Positions 1 through 9,800 of a stretch of 64,000 nucleotides of DNA are shown in pieces. Source of the stretch: Chitinophaga pinensis (GTDB taxonomy: Bacteria; Bacteroidota; Bacteroidia; NS11-12g; UBA9320). The translations under genes and the position numbers were made by a program. Every line of letters starts with the position of its first letter. The stretch's first letter is position 1. The stretch lies in NCBI GenBank assembly GCA_945907065.1, contig CAMDSC010000004.1:62001-126000 (forward strand), in the 5' to 3' direction. Below the pieces are notes generated by a model, which was not told the DNA's origin, ran no database searches, and saw only the letters and a list, made by a program, of their open reading frames with translations.

Positions 1-1750
1 CCAGCAAATTCATGCCTTGTTTTAAGGTGTTTGCGGTAAGAGTACAAATGGCCAGGCGGTTTTGTTTTAAATGCACGTCCGTTTCGCCCAATATGGAAAC
101 ATCATGGTATAGGCGGTTGAAGGCTTTGGCCGTTTCAAACATGTAATTGGCAATTAATGCAGGATTATAATCTTCGGCAGCGTCAGATATTTTAGAAGGA
201 AATAAGGAAAGGGTATTTAATAAATCCTGCTCGGCCGGGTGCAATGGTACATCCATTGTTACAATAGGCGGGGTGGTTATGTTTCTTAATATGGAACAAA
301 TCCTGGCGTGGGTATATTGGATGAAAGGACCGGTGTTGCCATGAAAATCAATGGATTCCTCTGGATTAAACATCATCCGTTTTACAGGGTCCACTTTTAA
401 CAAAAAGTATTTTAAAGCCCCCATGGCAATAGTTTCATATAGTGCCTCCAGTTCAGTTGCTAAAAAACCTTCTGTTTTTCCAAGTTCTTCTGTAATTTTT
501 TTAGCGGTGGTTTGCATGTCTTCCATCAGTTCATCTGCATCTACCACTGTTCCTTCCCTGCTTTTCATTTTACCACTTGGTAAATCTACCATCCCATAAC
601 TTAAATGGAAAACCCCATTGGCATAAGGTTTTTCCAATTTTTGAAGGATGAGTTTTAAAACTTTAAAGTGATAATCCTGTTCGTTTCCTACAACATACAC
701 CGACTTATCCATTTTAGTTTCGTCGTATTTAAGTTGGGCAGTGCCAATATCCTGAGTAATGTAAACTGAAGTGCCATCTGCTCTTAACACGATTTTACGA
801 TCAAGGCCGTCAGCAGTTAAATCAATCCATACGCTACCATCAGGGTCTTTCACAAAAACACCTTTTTGCAATCCTTCGTTCACGCTGTCTTTGCCCAATA
901 AGTAGGTATTGCTTTCGTAATAGTATTTATCAAAACTCACTCCCATCCGGTTGTAGGTTTTTTCAAAGCCTTCATACACCCAGCCGTTCATGGTTTTCCA
1001 AAGGGTTATGGTTTCGGCTTCTCCGGCTTCCCATTTCAACAACATTTCCTGAGCTGTTTTAATTAACGGGGCTTCTTTTTTAGCTACTTCTTCAGTCAAT
1101 CCTCCAGCCATCAGGCTTTTTATTTCCTCGCGGTAATTCTTATCAAATAGCACATAGTATTTGCCAACTAAATGGTCACCTTTCAATCCGCTGGATTCGG
1201 GTGTTTCTCCATTTCCGTAGAGTTGCCAAGCCAGCATACTTTTGCAAATATGAATGCCACGGTCGTTTATCAAATTGGCTTTTACCACTTCATAACCTGC
1301 AAATTTCAAAATTTGACTTACCGAAAAACCTAATAAATTATTCCGTACATGCCCAAGGTGCAAAGGTTTGTTTGTGTTGGGGGATGAGTATTCCACCATC
1401 ACTTTTTTACCTGCCCCGTCACTTACTTTTCCATAATTAGGGTTTAAAAAATTTTGCTTTAAAAAATTGAGCCAATAACCGGTACTCAATTCAAAGTTTA
1501 AAAATCCTTTGATAACGTTATAATCTGCTATATCCCTGCAATTGTCTTTTACAAAGTTGCCAATATTAGTGGCAGTTTCTTCAGGTTTTTGTTTTGATAT
1601 TCGCAAAAAAGGAAATACCACAAACGTATAATCGCCAATGTGGTCTTTATTGGTGAGTTCCAGTTTTATATCCTCTGGTTTTACCGCCTCATTATACAAC
1701 GATGAAAAACTTTGAAGGATTAAATTTTTTATGGTGGATTCGATAGTCAA
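1..1750 (-). CDS. argS: Arginine--tRNA ligase, C-terminus cut by window edge
   Basis: Class I aminoacyl-tRNA synthetase that charges tRNA-Arg. The reverse strand is one open frame from 1750 to the window edge. It shows the class I signature as HLGH inside PLHLGHVRNN (about residues 120-130) and a KMSKS-equivalent GKMKSREG near residue 400, followed by the start of the anticodon-binding DALR helical domain. About 583 residues are visible, so only the C-terminal tip is missing. The start is TTG at 1750: there is no upstream ATG and an in-frame TAA lies 9 nt before it. No Shine-Dalgarno or TAnnTTTG box is seen just upstream, so it may be co-transcribed with the thioredoxin-like gene 77 nt upstream. 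The family call is certain; the exact start is inferred. Confidence 0.95.
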   Translation of the reverse strand, partial: MTIESTIKNLILQSFSSLYNEAVKPEDIKLELTNKDHIGDYTFVVFPFLRISKQKPEETATNIGNFVKDNCRDIADYNVIKGFLNFELSTGYWLNFLKQNFLNPNYGKVSDGAGKKVMVEYSSPNTNKPLHLGHVRNNLLGFSVSQILKFAGYEVVKANLINDRGIHICKSMLAWQLYGNGETPESSGLKGDHLVGKYYVLFDKNYREEIKSLMAGGLTEEVAKKEAPLIKTAQEMLLKWEAGEAETITLWKTMNGWVYEGFEKTYNRMGVSFDKYYYESNTYLLGKDSVNEGLQKGVFVKDPDGSVWIDLTADGLDRKIVLRADGTSVYITQDIGTAQLKYDETKMDKSVYVVGNEQDYHFKVLKLILQKLEKPYANGVFHLSYGMVDLPSGKMKSREGTVVDADELMEDMQTTAKKITEELGKTEGFLATELEALYETIAMGALKYFLLKVDPVKRMMFNPEESIDFHGNTGPFIQYTHARICSILRNITTPPIVTMDVPLHPAEQDLLNTLSLFPSKISDAAEDYNPALIANYMFETAKAFNRLYHDVSILGETDVHLKQNRLAICTLTANTLKQGMNLL

Positions 1751-1754
1751 TTTG

Positions 1755-1785
1755 GGTTATTTAGTTATTTGGTTATTTAGTTATT
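1755..1785. repeat. Tandem 16-bp repeat before argS
   Basis: The 15-mer GGTTATTTAGTTATT occurs at 1755-1769 and again at 1771-1785, giving a 16-bp period; each copy is itself made of two GTTATTT-like heptads. It lies 4 nt from the argS TTG start, in the argS-thioredoxin gap. A copy-number change would alter the argS leader. Function unknown. Confidence 0.7.
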
Positions 1786-1827
1786 AAGAATTTATTGAAC
1801 ACTAAAAGCATTCCTAATTCTCAATTC

Positions 1828-2367
1828 CTAATTATTTTCAGGTTTCCATTTAACGCTGCATCCTACCGCCGCAATTTCAGGAAAATCTACATCTATTCCG
1901 TCTAGGGTATCTTCAAGAGCATCTTCCAAATAAACCCGAGTAACGGAATATTCGTTATCCCAGCTATCATCAATTGCCCCTTTGTATACAAGTTCGCGTT
2001 TTGAGTTAAATAAAAAAGCTTCGGGAGTTCTTACAGCTCCAAGGGCTTTTATTACTTCTTGATCTTCATCATGCAAGTAGGGGAATTTGCCTTTGAACAA
2101 TTGTTTAGAAAGTTTTTGCATATTTTCAAATGAATCTTCAGGAAACTGTTTTGCATCATTTCCGTTTATTATTACAACGGCTAAATCATCGGATTCAAAT
2201 TTTTCCCAAAGTTTCACAATTCTATTCCAATAGGCGCGTGAGTATTTGCAATGATTGCAAGATACAATAATTAACAAGGCATACCTATCGGCAAACGAGT
2301 ATTTACTGTAGGTTTTGCCATCGGTCGCAGGCAGCTTGAATTCAAAAAGTTTATCACCAATTTGCAT
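1828..2367 (-). CDS. Thioredoxin-fold / AhpC-TSA family protein
   Basis: A 179-residue thioredoxin-fold protein of the peroxiredoxin-like/ResA type. The CxxC redox motif is C37-N-H-C40, after the first beta strand and in the usual place for this fold. The cis-Pro region appears as VRTPEAFLF near residue 135, and the C-terminus has the GCSVKW motif common in this subgroup. There is no signal peptide, so it is probably cytoplasmic. A perfect TAATTTTG box lies 4 nt upstream of the ATG. It precedes argS on the same strand, but no functional link is implied. It could act as a thiol-disulfide oxidoreductase or a peroxiredoxin; the sequence does not decide. Confidence 0.85.
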   Translation of the reverse strand: MQIGDKLFEFKLPATDGKTYSKYSFADRYALLIIVSCNHCKYSRAYWNRIVKLWEKFESDDLAVVIINGNDAKQFPEDSFENMQKLSKQLFKGKFPYLHDEDQEVIKALGAVRTPEAFLFNSKRELVYKGAIDDSWDNEYSVTRVYLEDALEDTLDGIDVDFPEIAAVGCSVKWKPENN

Positions 2368-2371
2368 GTGG

Positions 2372-2379
2372 CAAAATTA
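2372..2379 (-). promoter_or_regulatory. -7 promoter box of thioredoxin-like gene
   Basis: Perfect TAnnTTTG (TAATTTTG on the minus strand), separated from the ATG at 2367 by only 4 nt. This implies a leaderless or nearly leaderless mRNA. No clear TTTG -33 element is visible. Confidence 0.55.
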
Positions 2380-2413
2380 AACATTTGCATCATTCATCCC
2401 TAAGAAACTATAA

Positions 2414-2445
2414 TTTGATAAATTTCTTAATTCTGGTTACTTTTG
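2414..2445 (+). promoter_or_regulatory. Bacteroidota promoter of M4 protease
   Basis: TTTG at 2414-2417, a 20-nt spacer, then TACTTTTG at 2438-2445 match the Bacteroidota consensus TTTG-N19-21-TAnnTTTG exactly. The -7 box covers the TTG at 2443 that would otherwise extend the open frame, so the ATG at 2461 is the real start. Confidence 0.75.
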
Positions 2446-2460
2446 ATTGGGTTTATTACT

Positions 2461-5400
2461 ATGATTAGAACAATTATTCTCGCGTCCTTTTGCGTTATAC
2501 TTAGCTTTAAAGGGCTTGGTCAGCAAAATTTATTTGGTCAATTGGCTTCTGAAAAATTCGAAGGTGCGTCAGAAATTTATATAAATAATGGGTTTGGTAT
2601 ACCGGGATATGTAAAATTTGAATCACCTTTAGCAATTGTGATTAATGAATTTGTAAATTATTTACCCCAAAAATTAAAATTAGGAGAAGATATAAAGTTT
2701 ATTAAATACAGTGAAGAGGCAGATGATATTGGAATGATTCATCACCGTTTTTACCAATATTATAAAAATATACTTGTTGAAGGAAGTACACTTATTATAC
2801 ATACTCGAAACGGAAAAATTGAATCTTTTAATGGGGAATACTATCCTCTAAGTTTAATATCAACAGAGGCTGTTTTAAATTCAGAAGCCTGTTTGAAAAA
2901 CATTTTGAATACTAAAACTATTTATGCATGGAATGTATTATCTGAACAAAATTTATTAAAAGAAATAAAGAGCGACCCTAATGCCACATGGTATCCCAAA
3001 GGCCAGTTGGTTATTTGTCCAGTTAAGGGCGAAATGAATAATCCAATATTTAAAACAGCTTGGAAATTTGATATCTATTCAATGGAACCTTTGGATAGAG
3101 CCTATTATTTTGCTGATGCAATAACAGGAGAACTTATTCATACCCAAAAAATATTGTGTGAAGTGAATGTAAATGGTAAAGCCATTACAAAATATGCAGG
3201 AACCCAAACTATAAAGGTAGATAGTCTTGGCCCAACAAGTTTTAGGATGCGAGAAACCACCCGTGGCAATGGTATAGAAACTTATGATAATACGAGTGGT
3301 GTCGATTTTACCGACAATAATAATATTTGGGACAGCACAACTTCTGTAAGGCAAAAAGTAGCGGGAGATGTTCATTTCGGTGCTGAAAAAACCTTTGATT
3401 ATTATAAAACGTATCACAGCAGAAGTAGCTATGATAATGCAAATGGAAAAATGATTTCCCTGCTACAAGGCAATTTTGTAAATGCTTTTTGGAATGGGAC
3501 TTACTCTGCTTATGGAATGGGAAGCGGAAGCTGGGGACCAGTTACAGGAATAGATGTTGTTGGACATGAATATACTCACGGAGTTACTCAAAAATCTTCT
3601 AATTTGGTGTATTCAAATGAGCCGGGAGCTCTCAATGAATCGTTTAGTGATATTTTTGGCAAACTGGTGGAAGCGTATTATTTGCCTTCAACTTTTACTT
3701 GGTATCTTGGGCGATATGGTTCAGGGCCTAATAAAGGATTTAGAAACATGTCGAATCCCAATGAATTTGGGTGTCCTGATAGTTATGGAGGGAAATATTG
3801 GAATGCTGGCGATATAGTTCATTACAATAGTAGTGTCCAAAATTTTTGGTTCTATTTGCTTTGCAAAGGTGGCAAAGGAACCAATGATTCCAACAATGTA
3901 TATTATGTAGATAGCATTGGATTTCTTTATGCGGCTAAGGTTGCTTATCGAAATAATACCTACTATTTAACATCTAATTCAAAATTTGCAGATTCACGCT
4001 TTTATTCAATAAAATCGGCTGAAGATATTTTTGGACTTTGTACCAAAGAAATAGAAGCCGTAACCAATGCCTGGCAAGCGGTGAGTGTGGGAAAAGGTTA
4101 CACAACACCTGCAGGCAAACCAAAAGGAACTACTATTGATCCGTATAATAAAAAATATTGTACTACTGATTCTATTGTTAGTGTTGATTTTAAAAATCCA
4201 TACAATTATAGCAGTATAAAATATACCTGGAAGTTTGGGGATGGCGATAGTTCTAAACTTCAAAATCCTACCCACGTGTTTAAAAAATATGGAGTTTATA
4301 AAACTATTTTAAAGACCGAATATTGTTTTAAAATGTATTATGATACAACGATAATAACCCTATCGCAAAAACCAATAGTTGATTTTTTGATAAACTATGA
4401 CAAGCAGTGTGTGAAAAAAAATAATTTTAAATTCACTTCTTTATCCTACTCAAAACTAAAACGAAAAATAACTCTTAACTGGAATTCAAATCCCTTATCC
4501 ATAAGCGGTAAAGATTCAATACTTGATTTTATCTTTACAACACCAAGTGTGTATGATATAAAACTTACAGTGAGTGATGACAGGGGATGTGTAAATGAAA
4601 TAACAAAACAAATAGAAGTTATTCCTTCTCCTCAACTCGATTTTTCTTTTAAAAATACCTGTCCTGGCCAAAATGTAAATTTTGTTTCTTCCAATTTGCC
4701 CGATACTTCCAAAGTGAAATACACATTACTGTGGGATTTGGCTGATGGAACAAAGGCTACTACCGAAAATACAAGTAAAACATATAAAAATGCAGGAGAT
4801 TATAAAATTTCATTGGCAGTAATACCTACAGATTATTCATGTTCAGATACGGTTAGTAAAATACTGACAATTTATAAAATGCCTACATCTGATTTTACAC
4901 ATGATAGCATTTGCACCGGGGTTGAAACTATGTTTAGAAAAGTAAAAACTATGGATTCTCTTAGTTATTTTGAATGGAATTTTGGAATATACAAACCAAG
5001 CAATCAGGATTCGGTTAAATTTATGTATGACAATCCCGGCATTTATTTGGTATCGCTAAAATCAATAGGAAAAAAATGTATAAGCTCCGTTACCAAGCAG
5101 GTAAATGTTTTTAATAATCCTGTTGCTTTATTTACCGGACACGATGTATGTGATAATGAAAAACAGGTATTTAGTAATAAAAGTACCGTATCTAATGGTG
5201 TTCTAAAAACTTTTAATTGGGATTTTGGAGATATTACTTCTTCTAATCTTTTTGAACCCGAAAAATCATACAAAAAATCGGGAAACTATACCATAAAACT
5301 AACAATAGCCGACCAAAGGGGTTGCAAAAATTCAAGCAGTATAATTATAAAATCAAACCCTATTCCTGTGGCTTCTTTCTCCACTTCAGATATTTGTTTG

Positions 5401-6315
5401 GGGCAAAATTTAAAAGCGTTTAATTATAGTACCGATGCAGGAGGAAACCAAATGACTTACAATTGGTGGTTTGATAATATAGACAAAGGAAAAACAAAGG
5501 AATTAGTATTAAATGTAGGAACCCCAGGAACATATTCAATAAAATTGGAGGTTAAAAATACTAAAAATTGTATGGCTGAAATATCCAAGTCAGTAACCGT
5601 TAAACCGCTTCCAAATCCCACATTTTTAAATTTAAGCAGCTTATATTGTATTAATGAAACCCCAAATTTTGAACCTTTTATTACAGGCGGATTTTGGTTT
5701 ATAAATAACAATTCAATCACATCGGCATATACATTTCCTTCAGTTGGAAATTATACTCTAAAGTATGTGATTGAAAAAGAAGGTTGCAAAGATTCAAGCT
5801 CGCAAAATACCACGGTTATTGAAGCCCCTGTTTTAGATTTAGGGATTAATCAGCGCTATTGCGAACCCAAAGACATTACTCTAAACGCTATACAAGCAAA
5901 TACTTCAAGTTGGAATTGGAGCACAGGTGAAAAAACTCCATCCATCATTATAAGCAAAAGCGGAACATACAGTGTAATTCTAAATCACAGATGTAAACTG
6001 CTTACAGATTCCTTGGCCATCACGTTTTTCGGGGACGAATGTCCTTGGTTTGTGCCCAATGCCTTTTCGCCAAATGATGATGGTATAAATGATATATTTG
6101 AAATAAAAGGTCGCCAGTTTTCTGAAATTGAAATATCGGTTTATAACCGTTTGTTTCAAATTATATACCATTACAAAGGCTCCTATAAAGGCTGGGATGG
6201 AACACTGAGCGACGGCCAATTAATAGGACTTGGAACCTATCCTTGCCGGATTACTTTAAAGGGATTTAACGGAGAAACCAAAGAAGAAAATATGTCGTTG
6301 ACGGTGATTAAATAA
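2461..6315 (+). CDS. Secreted M4 (thermolysin) metalloprotease, PKD repeats, T9SS type B signal
   Basis: A 1284-residue exported zinc endopeptidase. In order: signal peptide (1-20, ending FKGLGQ); FTP/PepSY-like propeptide (about 30-230); M4 catalytic domain (about 240-540) with HEYTH zinc motif H369/E370/H373, third ligand E393 in NESFSD (24 residues on, as in thermolysin) and the transition-state histidine H454; about six PKD-like domains (about 560-1100); and a C-terminal gliding-motility-type (CHU_C, T9SS type B) sorting domain beginning PNAFSPNDDGIND near 1197. It is therefore expected to cross the outer membrane by T9SS and be released or surface-bound. An in-frame TTG at 2443 is rejected because it lies inside the -7 promoter box. 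All catalytic residues are present. Its stop abuts that of the convergent gene at 6316. Confidence 0.95.
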   Translation: MIRTIILASFCVILSFKGLGQQNLFGQLASEKFEGASEIYINNGFGIPGYVKFESPLAIVINEFVNYLPQKLKLGEDIKFIKYSEEADDIGMIHHRFYQYYKNILVEGSTLIIHTRNGKIESFNGEYYPLSLISTEAVLNSEACLKNILNTKTIYAWNVLSEQNLLKEIKSDPNATWYPKGQLVICPVKGEMNNPIFKTAWKFDIYSMEPLDRAYYFADAITGELIHTQKILCEVNVNGKAITKYAGTQTIKVDSLGPTSFRMRETTRGNGIETYDNTSGVDFTDNNNIWDSTTSVRQKVAGDVHFGAEKTFDYYKTYHSRSSYDNANGKMISLLQGNFVNAFWNGTYSAYGMGSGSWGPVTGIDVVGHEYTHGVTQKSSNLVYSNEPGALNESFSDIFGKLVEAYYLPSTFTWYLGRYGSGPNKGFRNMSNPNEFGCPDSYGGKYWNAGDIVHYNSSVQNFWFYLLCKGGKGTNDSNNVYYVDSIGFLYAAKVAYRNNTYYLTSNSKFADSRFYSIKSAEDIFGLCTKEIEAVTNAWQAVSVGKGYTTPAGKPKGTTIDPYNKKYCTTDSIVSVDFKNPYNYSSIKYTWKFGDGDSSKLQNPTHVFKKYGVYKTILKTEYCFKMYYDTTIITLSQKPIVDFLINYDKQCVKKNNFKFTSLSYSKLKRKITLNWNSNPLSISGKDSILDFIFTTPSVYDIKLTVSDDRGCVNEITKQIEVIPSPQLDFSFKNTCPGQNVNFVSSNLPDTSKVKYTLLWDLADGTKATTENTSKTYKNAGDYKISLAVIPTDYSCSDTVSKILTIYKMPTSDFTHDSICTGVETMFRKVKTMDSLSYFEWNFGIYKPSNQDSVKFMYDNPGIYLVSLKSIGKKCISSVTKQVNVFNNPVALFTGHDVCDNEKQVFSNKSTVSNGVLKTFNWDFGDITSSNLFEPEKSYKKSGNYTIKLTIADQRGCKNSSSIIIKSNPIPVASFSTSDICLGQNLKAFNYSTDAGGNQMTYNWWFDNIDKGKTKELVLNVGTPGTYSIKLEVKNTKNCMAEISKSVTVKPLPNPTFLNLSSLYCINETPNFEPFITGGFWFINNNSITSAYTFPSVGNYTLKYVIEKEGCKDSSSQNTTVIEAPVLDLGINQRYCEPKDITLNAIQANTSSWNWSTGEKTPSIIISKSGTYSVILNHRCKLLTDSLAITFFGDECPWFVPNAFSPNDDGINDIFEIKGRQFSEIEISVYNRLFQIIYHYKGSYKGWDGTLSDGQLIGLGTYPCRITLKGFNGETKEENMSLTVIK

Positions 6316-6738
6316 TTACCCAAAATACTCCACATACTGCCGTGGCGTTTCATAAATTTTGATGCAATGCAATTGCCCTTCATTAATAAAAGGTAATAGT
6401 TCATTCCAAATAGAGATGGCCAAAATTTCGATGGAAGCCATTTTACCTACCATAAAATCTACATCTAAATTTATATTGCGGTGGTCTATTTTGCTTATTA
6501 CTTTTTCCTCTGCCAGTTCTTTTAATTTTTTAAGGTTAATTACAAATCCGGTTTCGGGATTTGGAATACCTTTTACCGTAACATATAAATCAAAATTGTG
6601 ACCATGCCAATTGCTGTTGGCGCATTTGCCAAACACTTCTGTGTTTTTTTCATCGCTCCAGTTGGGGTTGTATAATTTATGCGCTGCACTAAAATGCAAC
6701 TTACGTGTGACATATACCAAACCCTTATTATCATCCAT
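6316..6738 (-). CDS. queD: 6-pyruvoyl-tetrahydropterin synthase / QueD family
   Basis: A 140-residue T-fold enzyme acting on dihydroneopterin triphosphate. Zinc ligands are H20, H45 and H47, the catalytic Cys is C39, the Asp/His pair is D85-H86, and the substrate-anchoring Glu is E130. The spacing from Cys to HGH is C-x5-HGHN, which I recall as the eukaryotic-type PTPS (PTPS-II) pattern, whereas QueD proper has C-x3-HGH. The product could thus be 6-pyruvoyl-tetrahydropterin rather than the queuosine precursor. No other queuosine or pterin gene is nearby. The family is sure; QueD versus PTPS is open. Confidence 0.85.
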   Translation of the reverse strand: MDDNKGLVYVTRKLHFSAAHKLYNPNWSDEKNTEVFGKCANSNWHGHNFDLYVTVKGIPNPETGFVINLKKLKELAEEKVISKIDHRNINLDVDFMVGKMASIEILAISIWNELLPFINEGQLHCIKIYETPRQYVEYFG

Positions 6739-6878
6739 AATTGGGCTGTAAAATTACAAAGGAATTGCAGATTTGAAGGATTTATTTTTGAAAAGGATTC
6801 GAAAAATAAGCGCTGCTGTTATATAAACTATAGGATATCTATATCTATTTTAGTACATTATTTATCGTTCAACATTAT

Positions 6879-9800
6879 TTACCAAATTTTCCAATCATTA
6901 TCCAAATTTTCCTTGCGGCTGGTTGGTTTTTGCCGTCCGTTGGTTAAGGTTTGTACTTCTTGGCTTACATAATTTTTAAGTTCAGTAACACTTATTTTAC
7001 CATCATCATTTTTATCGGTGGTTTCATTTTTTAGGCCATTTAAAACACAAAACGTAAAAACTCCGTTGTTCCACTTATCACTTTCCAACGCATATTCTTT
7101 TCCTCCGGCGGCACTTATCACAATTGAGCCGTTGCCTTTGCTAACATCGCTAAATAATTCCTGCATAAGTTCAAAACTGTTTTCAAGCCCTACGGGATTT
7201 TTGTTAACAATCATTTTTGCACCTTTGGTCGATGTTCCTGAAATTCCTTGAGGTAAAATTGTATCTAAAAATTCAATGGTTTCACTTTTGTCTACCTCAC
7301 CACTGTGACAGGCATCCACCATTAGCAATTTATTTCGGGCTGGTATGCCATCCAATAAACCTTCCAAATCATCATACAATAATCCGTATTTTTCAGGTTT
7401 TTCAAAATCCATAGTGTATGTGGCGTAATAAAAATCCAAGTCCTTGCTAAGCAAACCGTGCCCGCTCAATGAAATTATAACCTTATCATTCACACCGGTT
7501 TTTAAAAGTTTTTCTTTAAGTTTAAGAATATTTTCTTTGGTGGCTCGCATATCAGTCAATAAAGAAATATCAGCTTCCGGATATTTTTCTCTAACGGTTT
7601 TGGCAATATCTTCCACATCCTTCACGCTGTATTTCAGGTTGAAACTGGTGTCCTGATAAGTGCTTACCCCAATACCAATAAAGTAGGTTTTATAATTTAT
7701 CACCCCTCCTTCATACACAATTTCAAAACTCTCCTTATAACTCTCCACCCCTTTGCTATTGACGCACGACACGGTTATTTTATTTCGTTCATTGCCCAAA
7801 ACCAAATCACAATTTTTGGTGATATTTTTACCATTTAAGGGAGTTCCTTTGGCTCCATACAAAGGAACATCGTTTACCCAAACATTCAATTGTGAAAGGT
7901 CATAAAGATTATCACTTGCTTTTATTTCAAAACTAAAATTAGCTTGTTTTGTGCTTATCGGAATACCTGTCATGGTAACACTTATGTTGGGTACATGAAA
8001 ATCAGAACCCAATTGGGTTTCAGTAAATCCGGCTCGTTTAAGTCGTTTTTCATAAGCCGCATTATAGGATTTTATGAGCTGAACATTTGGATGATCTTTG
8101 GTTTCGCCATACACAAACTTTGAAATATTATCCAAAATAATATCGGGACGATTGTATTTTAAATCAAATTGCTCAAAAGGAAAAACTTCATTGCCAACCC
8201 TGAACGATAAAACTTTAGAAGCTCCTTTGGTAGCAAAATAATACCCTTGCGGATTGGAAATTACATAATCTGTTCCACCTTTCAAAACGATATAACTTAG
8301 GATTTCCTTACCTGTGGCAATATCCCAAATTTTGATTTGGGTATCAAAACTGCCGCTTATCAAATATTTTTGGTTATTGCTAAACACTGCCGAGCGAACT
8401 TCATTTTGATGACCAACAAAAGTTTTTATTAGATTTCCGGTAGCCACTTCGTAAAGCCTTACATTAAAATCAGCGCCACCGTTGCATAGATATTTTCCAT
8501 CGGCACTAAAACTTAGTGTGCAAAATCCGGCTCCATTTTGTTTGATATGTTTCACCAATTCTCCGGTGGAAGCATTAAATATTTTTATCCAGCATCCGCC
8601 GCAAGTAGCCACTAAACTATTGTCAGGGCTGAAGGCAACTGCCATAATGGAGGCATATTTCATATTAAAATTTCCATCCAAACTCATTCCTGTAACCGAG
8701 CCATAAGCCATCACAACATTACTGTCATTGTAGCCAGATGATTGTGTATGAGAATTGATAGTTTGTATTAATGATTTGGAATCGTAGCCATAAATCAACA
8801 ATTTTCCGTCATAGGTTCCTGCTGCTATTTTTGCTCCGTCATTACTCATGGCAATCGAAGCAATTCCTTGCTTGTCGGCCTCAATGGTTTCATTTTTATT
8901 TCTGTCGGGTCGCCAAAAAATAAGCTTTCCATCTTTGGTTCCACTTATTATATTTTTTCCGTTGGGTGTATATGTCACGCAGGTTACAGGCGAATTTCCC
9001 AAACTCAGATTTCCTGAATTTCCATTGTTAGGAAAATTATACCAATGGGTGCTTCCTTTTGAATTGGCTGCGGCAATGGTTTTACCTTTCGGGCTAAAAG
9101 CCACCGAGTAAAAAAAATCATAAACTCTTTCGCTGCTGTAATAAGGAAATAATTTTCCCCGGGTTATATTCCAAACCCCAATGAGGTTGCCTATTTCCAA
9201 ATGCCCGGAAGCAAAAGCCAAATAATTTCCAGTGTTGTTTAAACTTATTCCGCCAATAAATTCACTTTGGGTTTTTAGGTCTTTCACCACTTTGCCGGTG
9301 GTTGTGCTGTAAATTTTTGAAGTCCAATCGTTGCTGGCTGTGGCCAATAATTGGTCATCGTTGCTAAATTGCAAATGATTAATAATACCTGAATGTCGCT
9401 TTTCTAGAATGGTTTCATTGCCAAAAAAATCTGAAATTTTGATGGTTCCGTCTTCTAATCCATAGGCAAATTTATCGCCTGAATGATTTAAAGTGGAAGC
9501 TGTAATTTTTAGTGTATCAGACGATTTTTTATAGATACTTTTTTTTGTAATCAAATCATAACATAGCACTTCTTTGTAATTACTTAGCACTAATTTTTCT
9601 GCTGCAACTGTCATTGATTCGACACTGTAAATAATTTTAAATTGTTCTGTTAGTTTATTAGTTGCCGTTTCATAAACCCAATATTTTTCTTTCTGATATT
9701 CTTTATTTGATATATAAATCAATTTATCATCTGCCGAAAACTGAACGATGGTTGGTTCCACCAACGGTATTTTTTTTATTAATCCAAAATCTCTACTTTG

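Noticed and set aside
2443-2460. TTG start for the M4 protease
   Set aside because: The TTG lies inside a perfect -7 promoter box, so it is not in the transcript.
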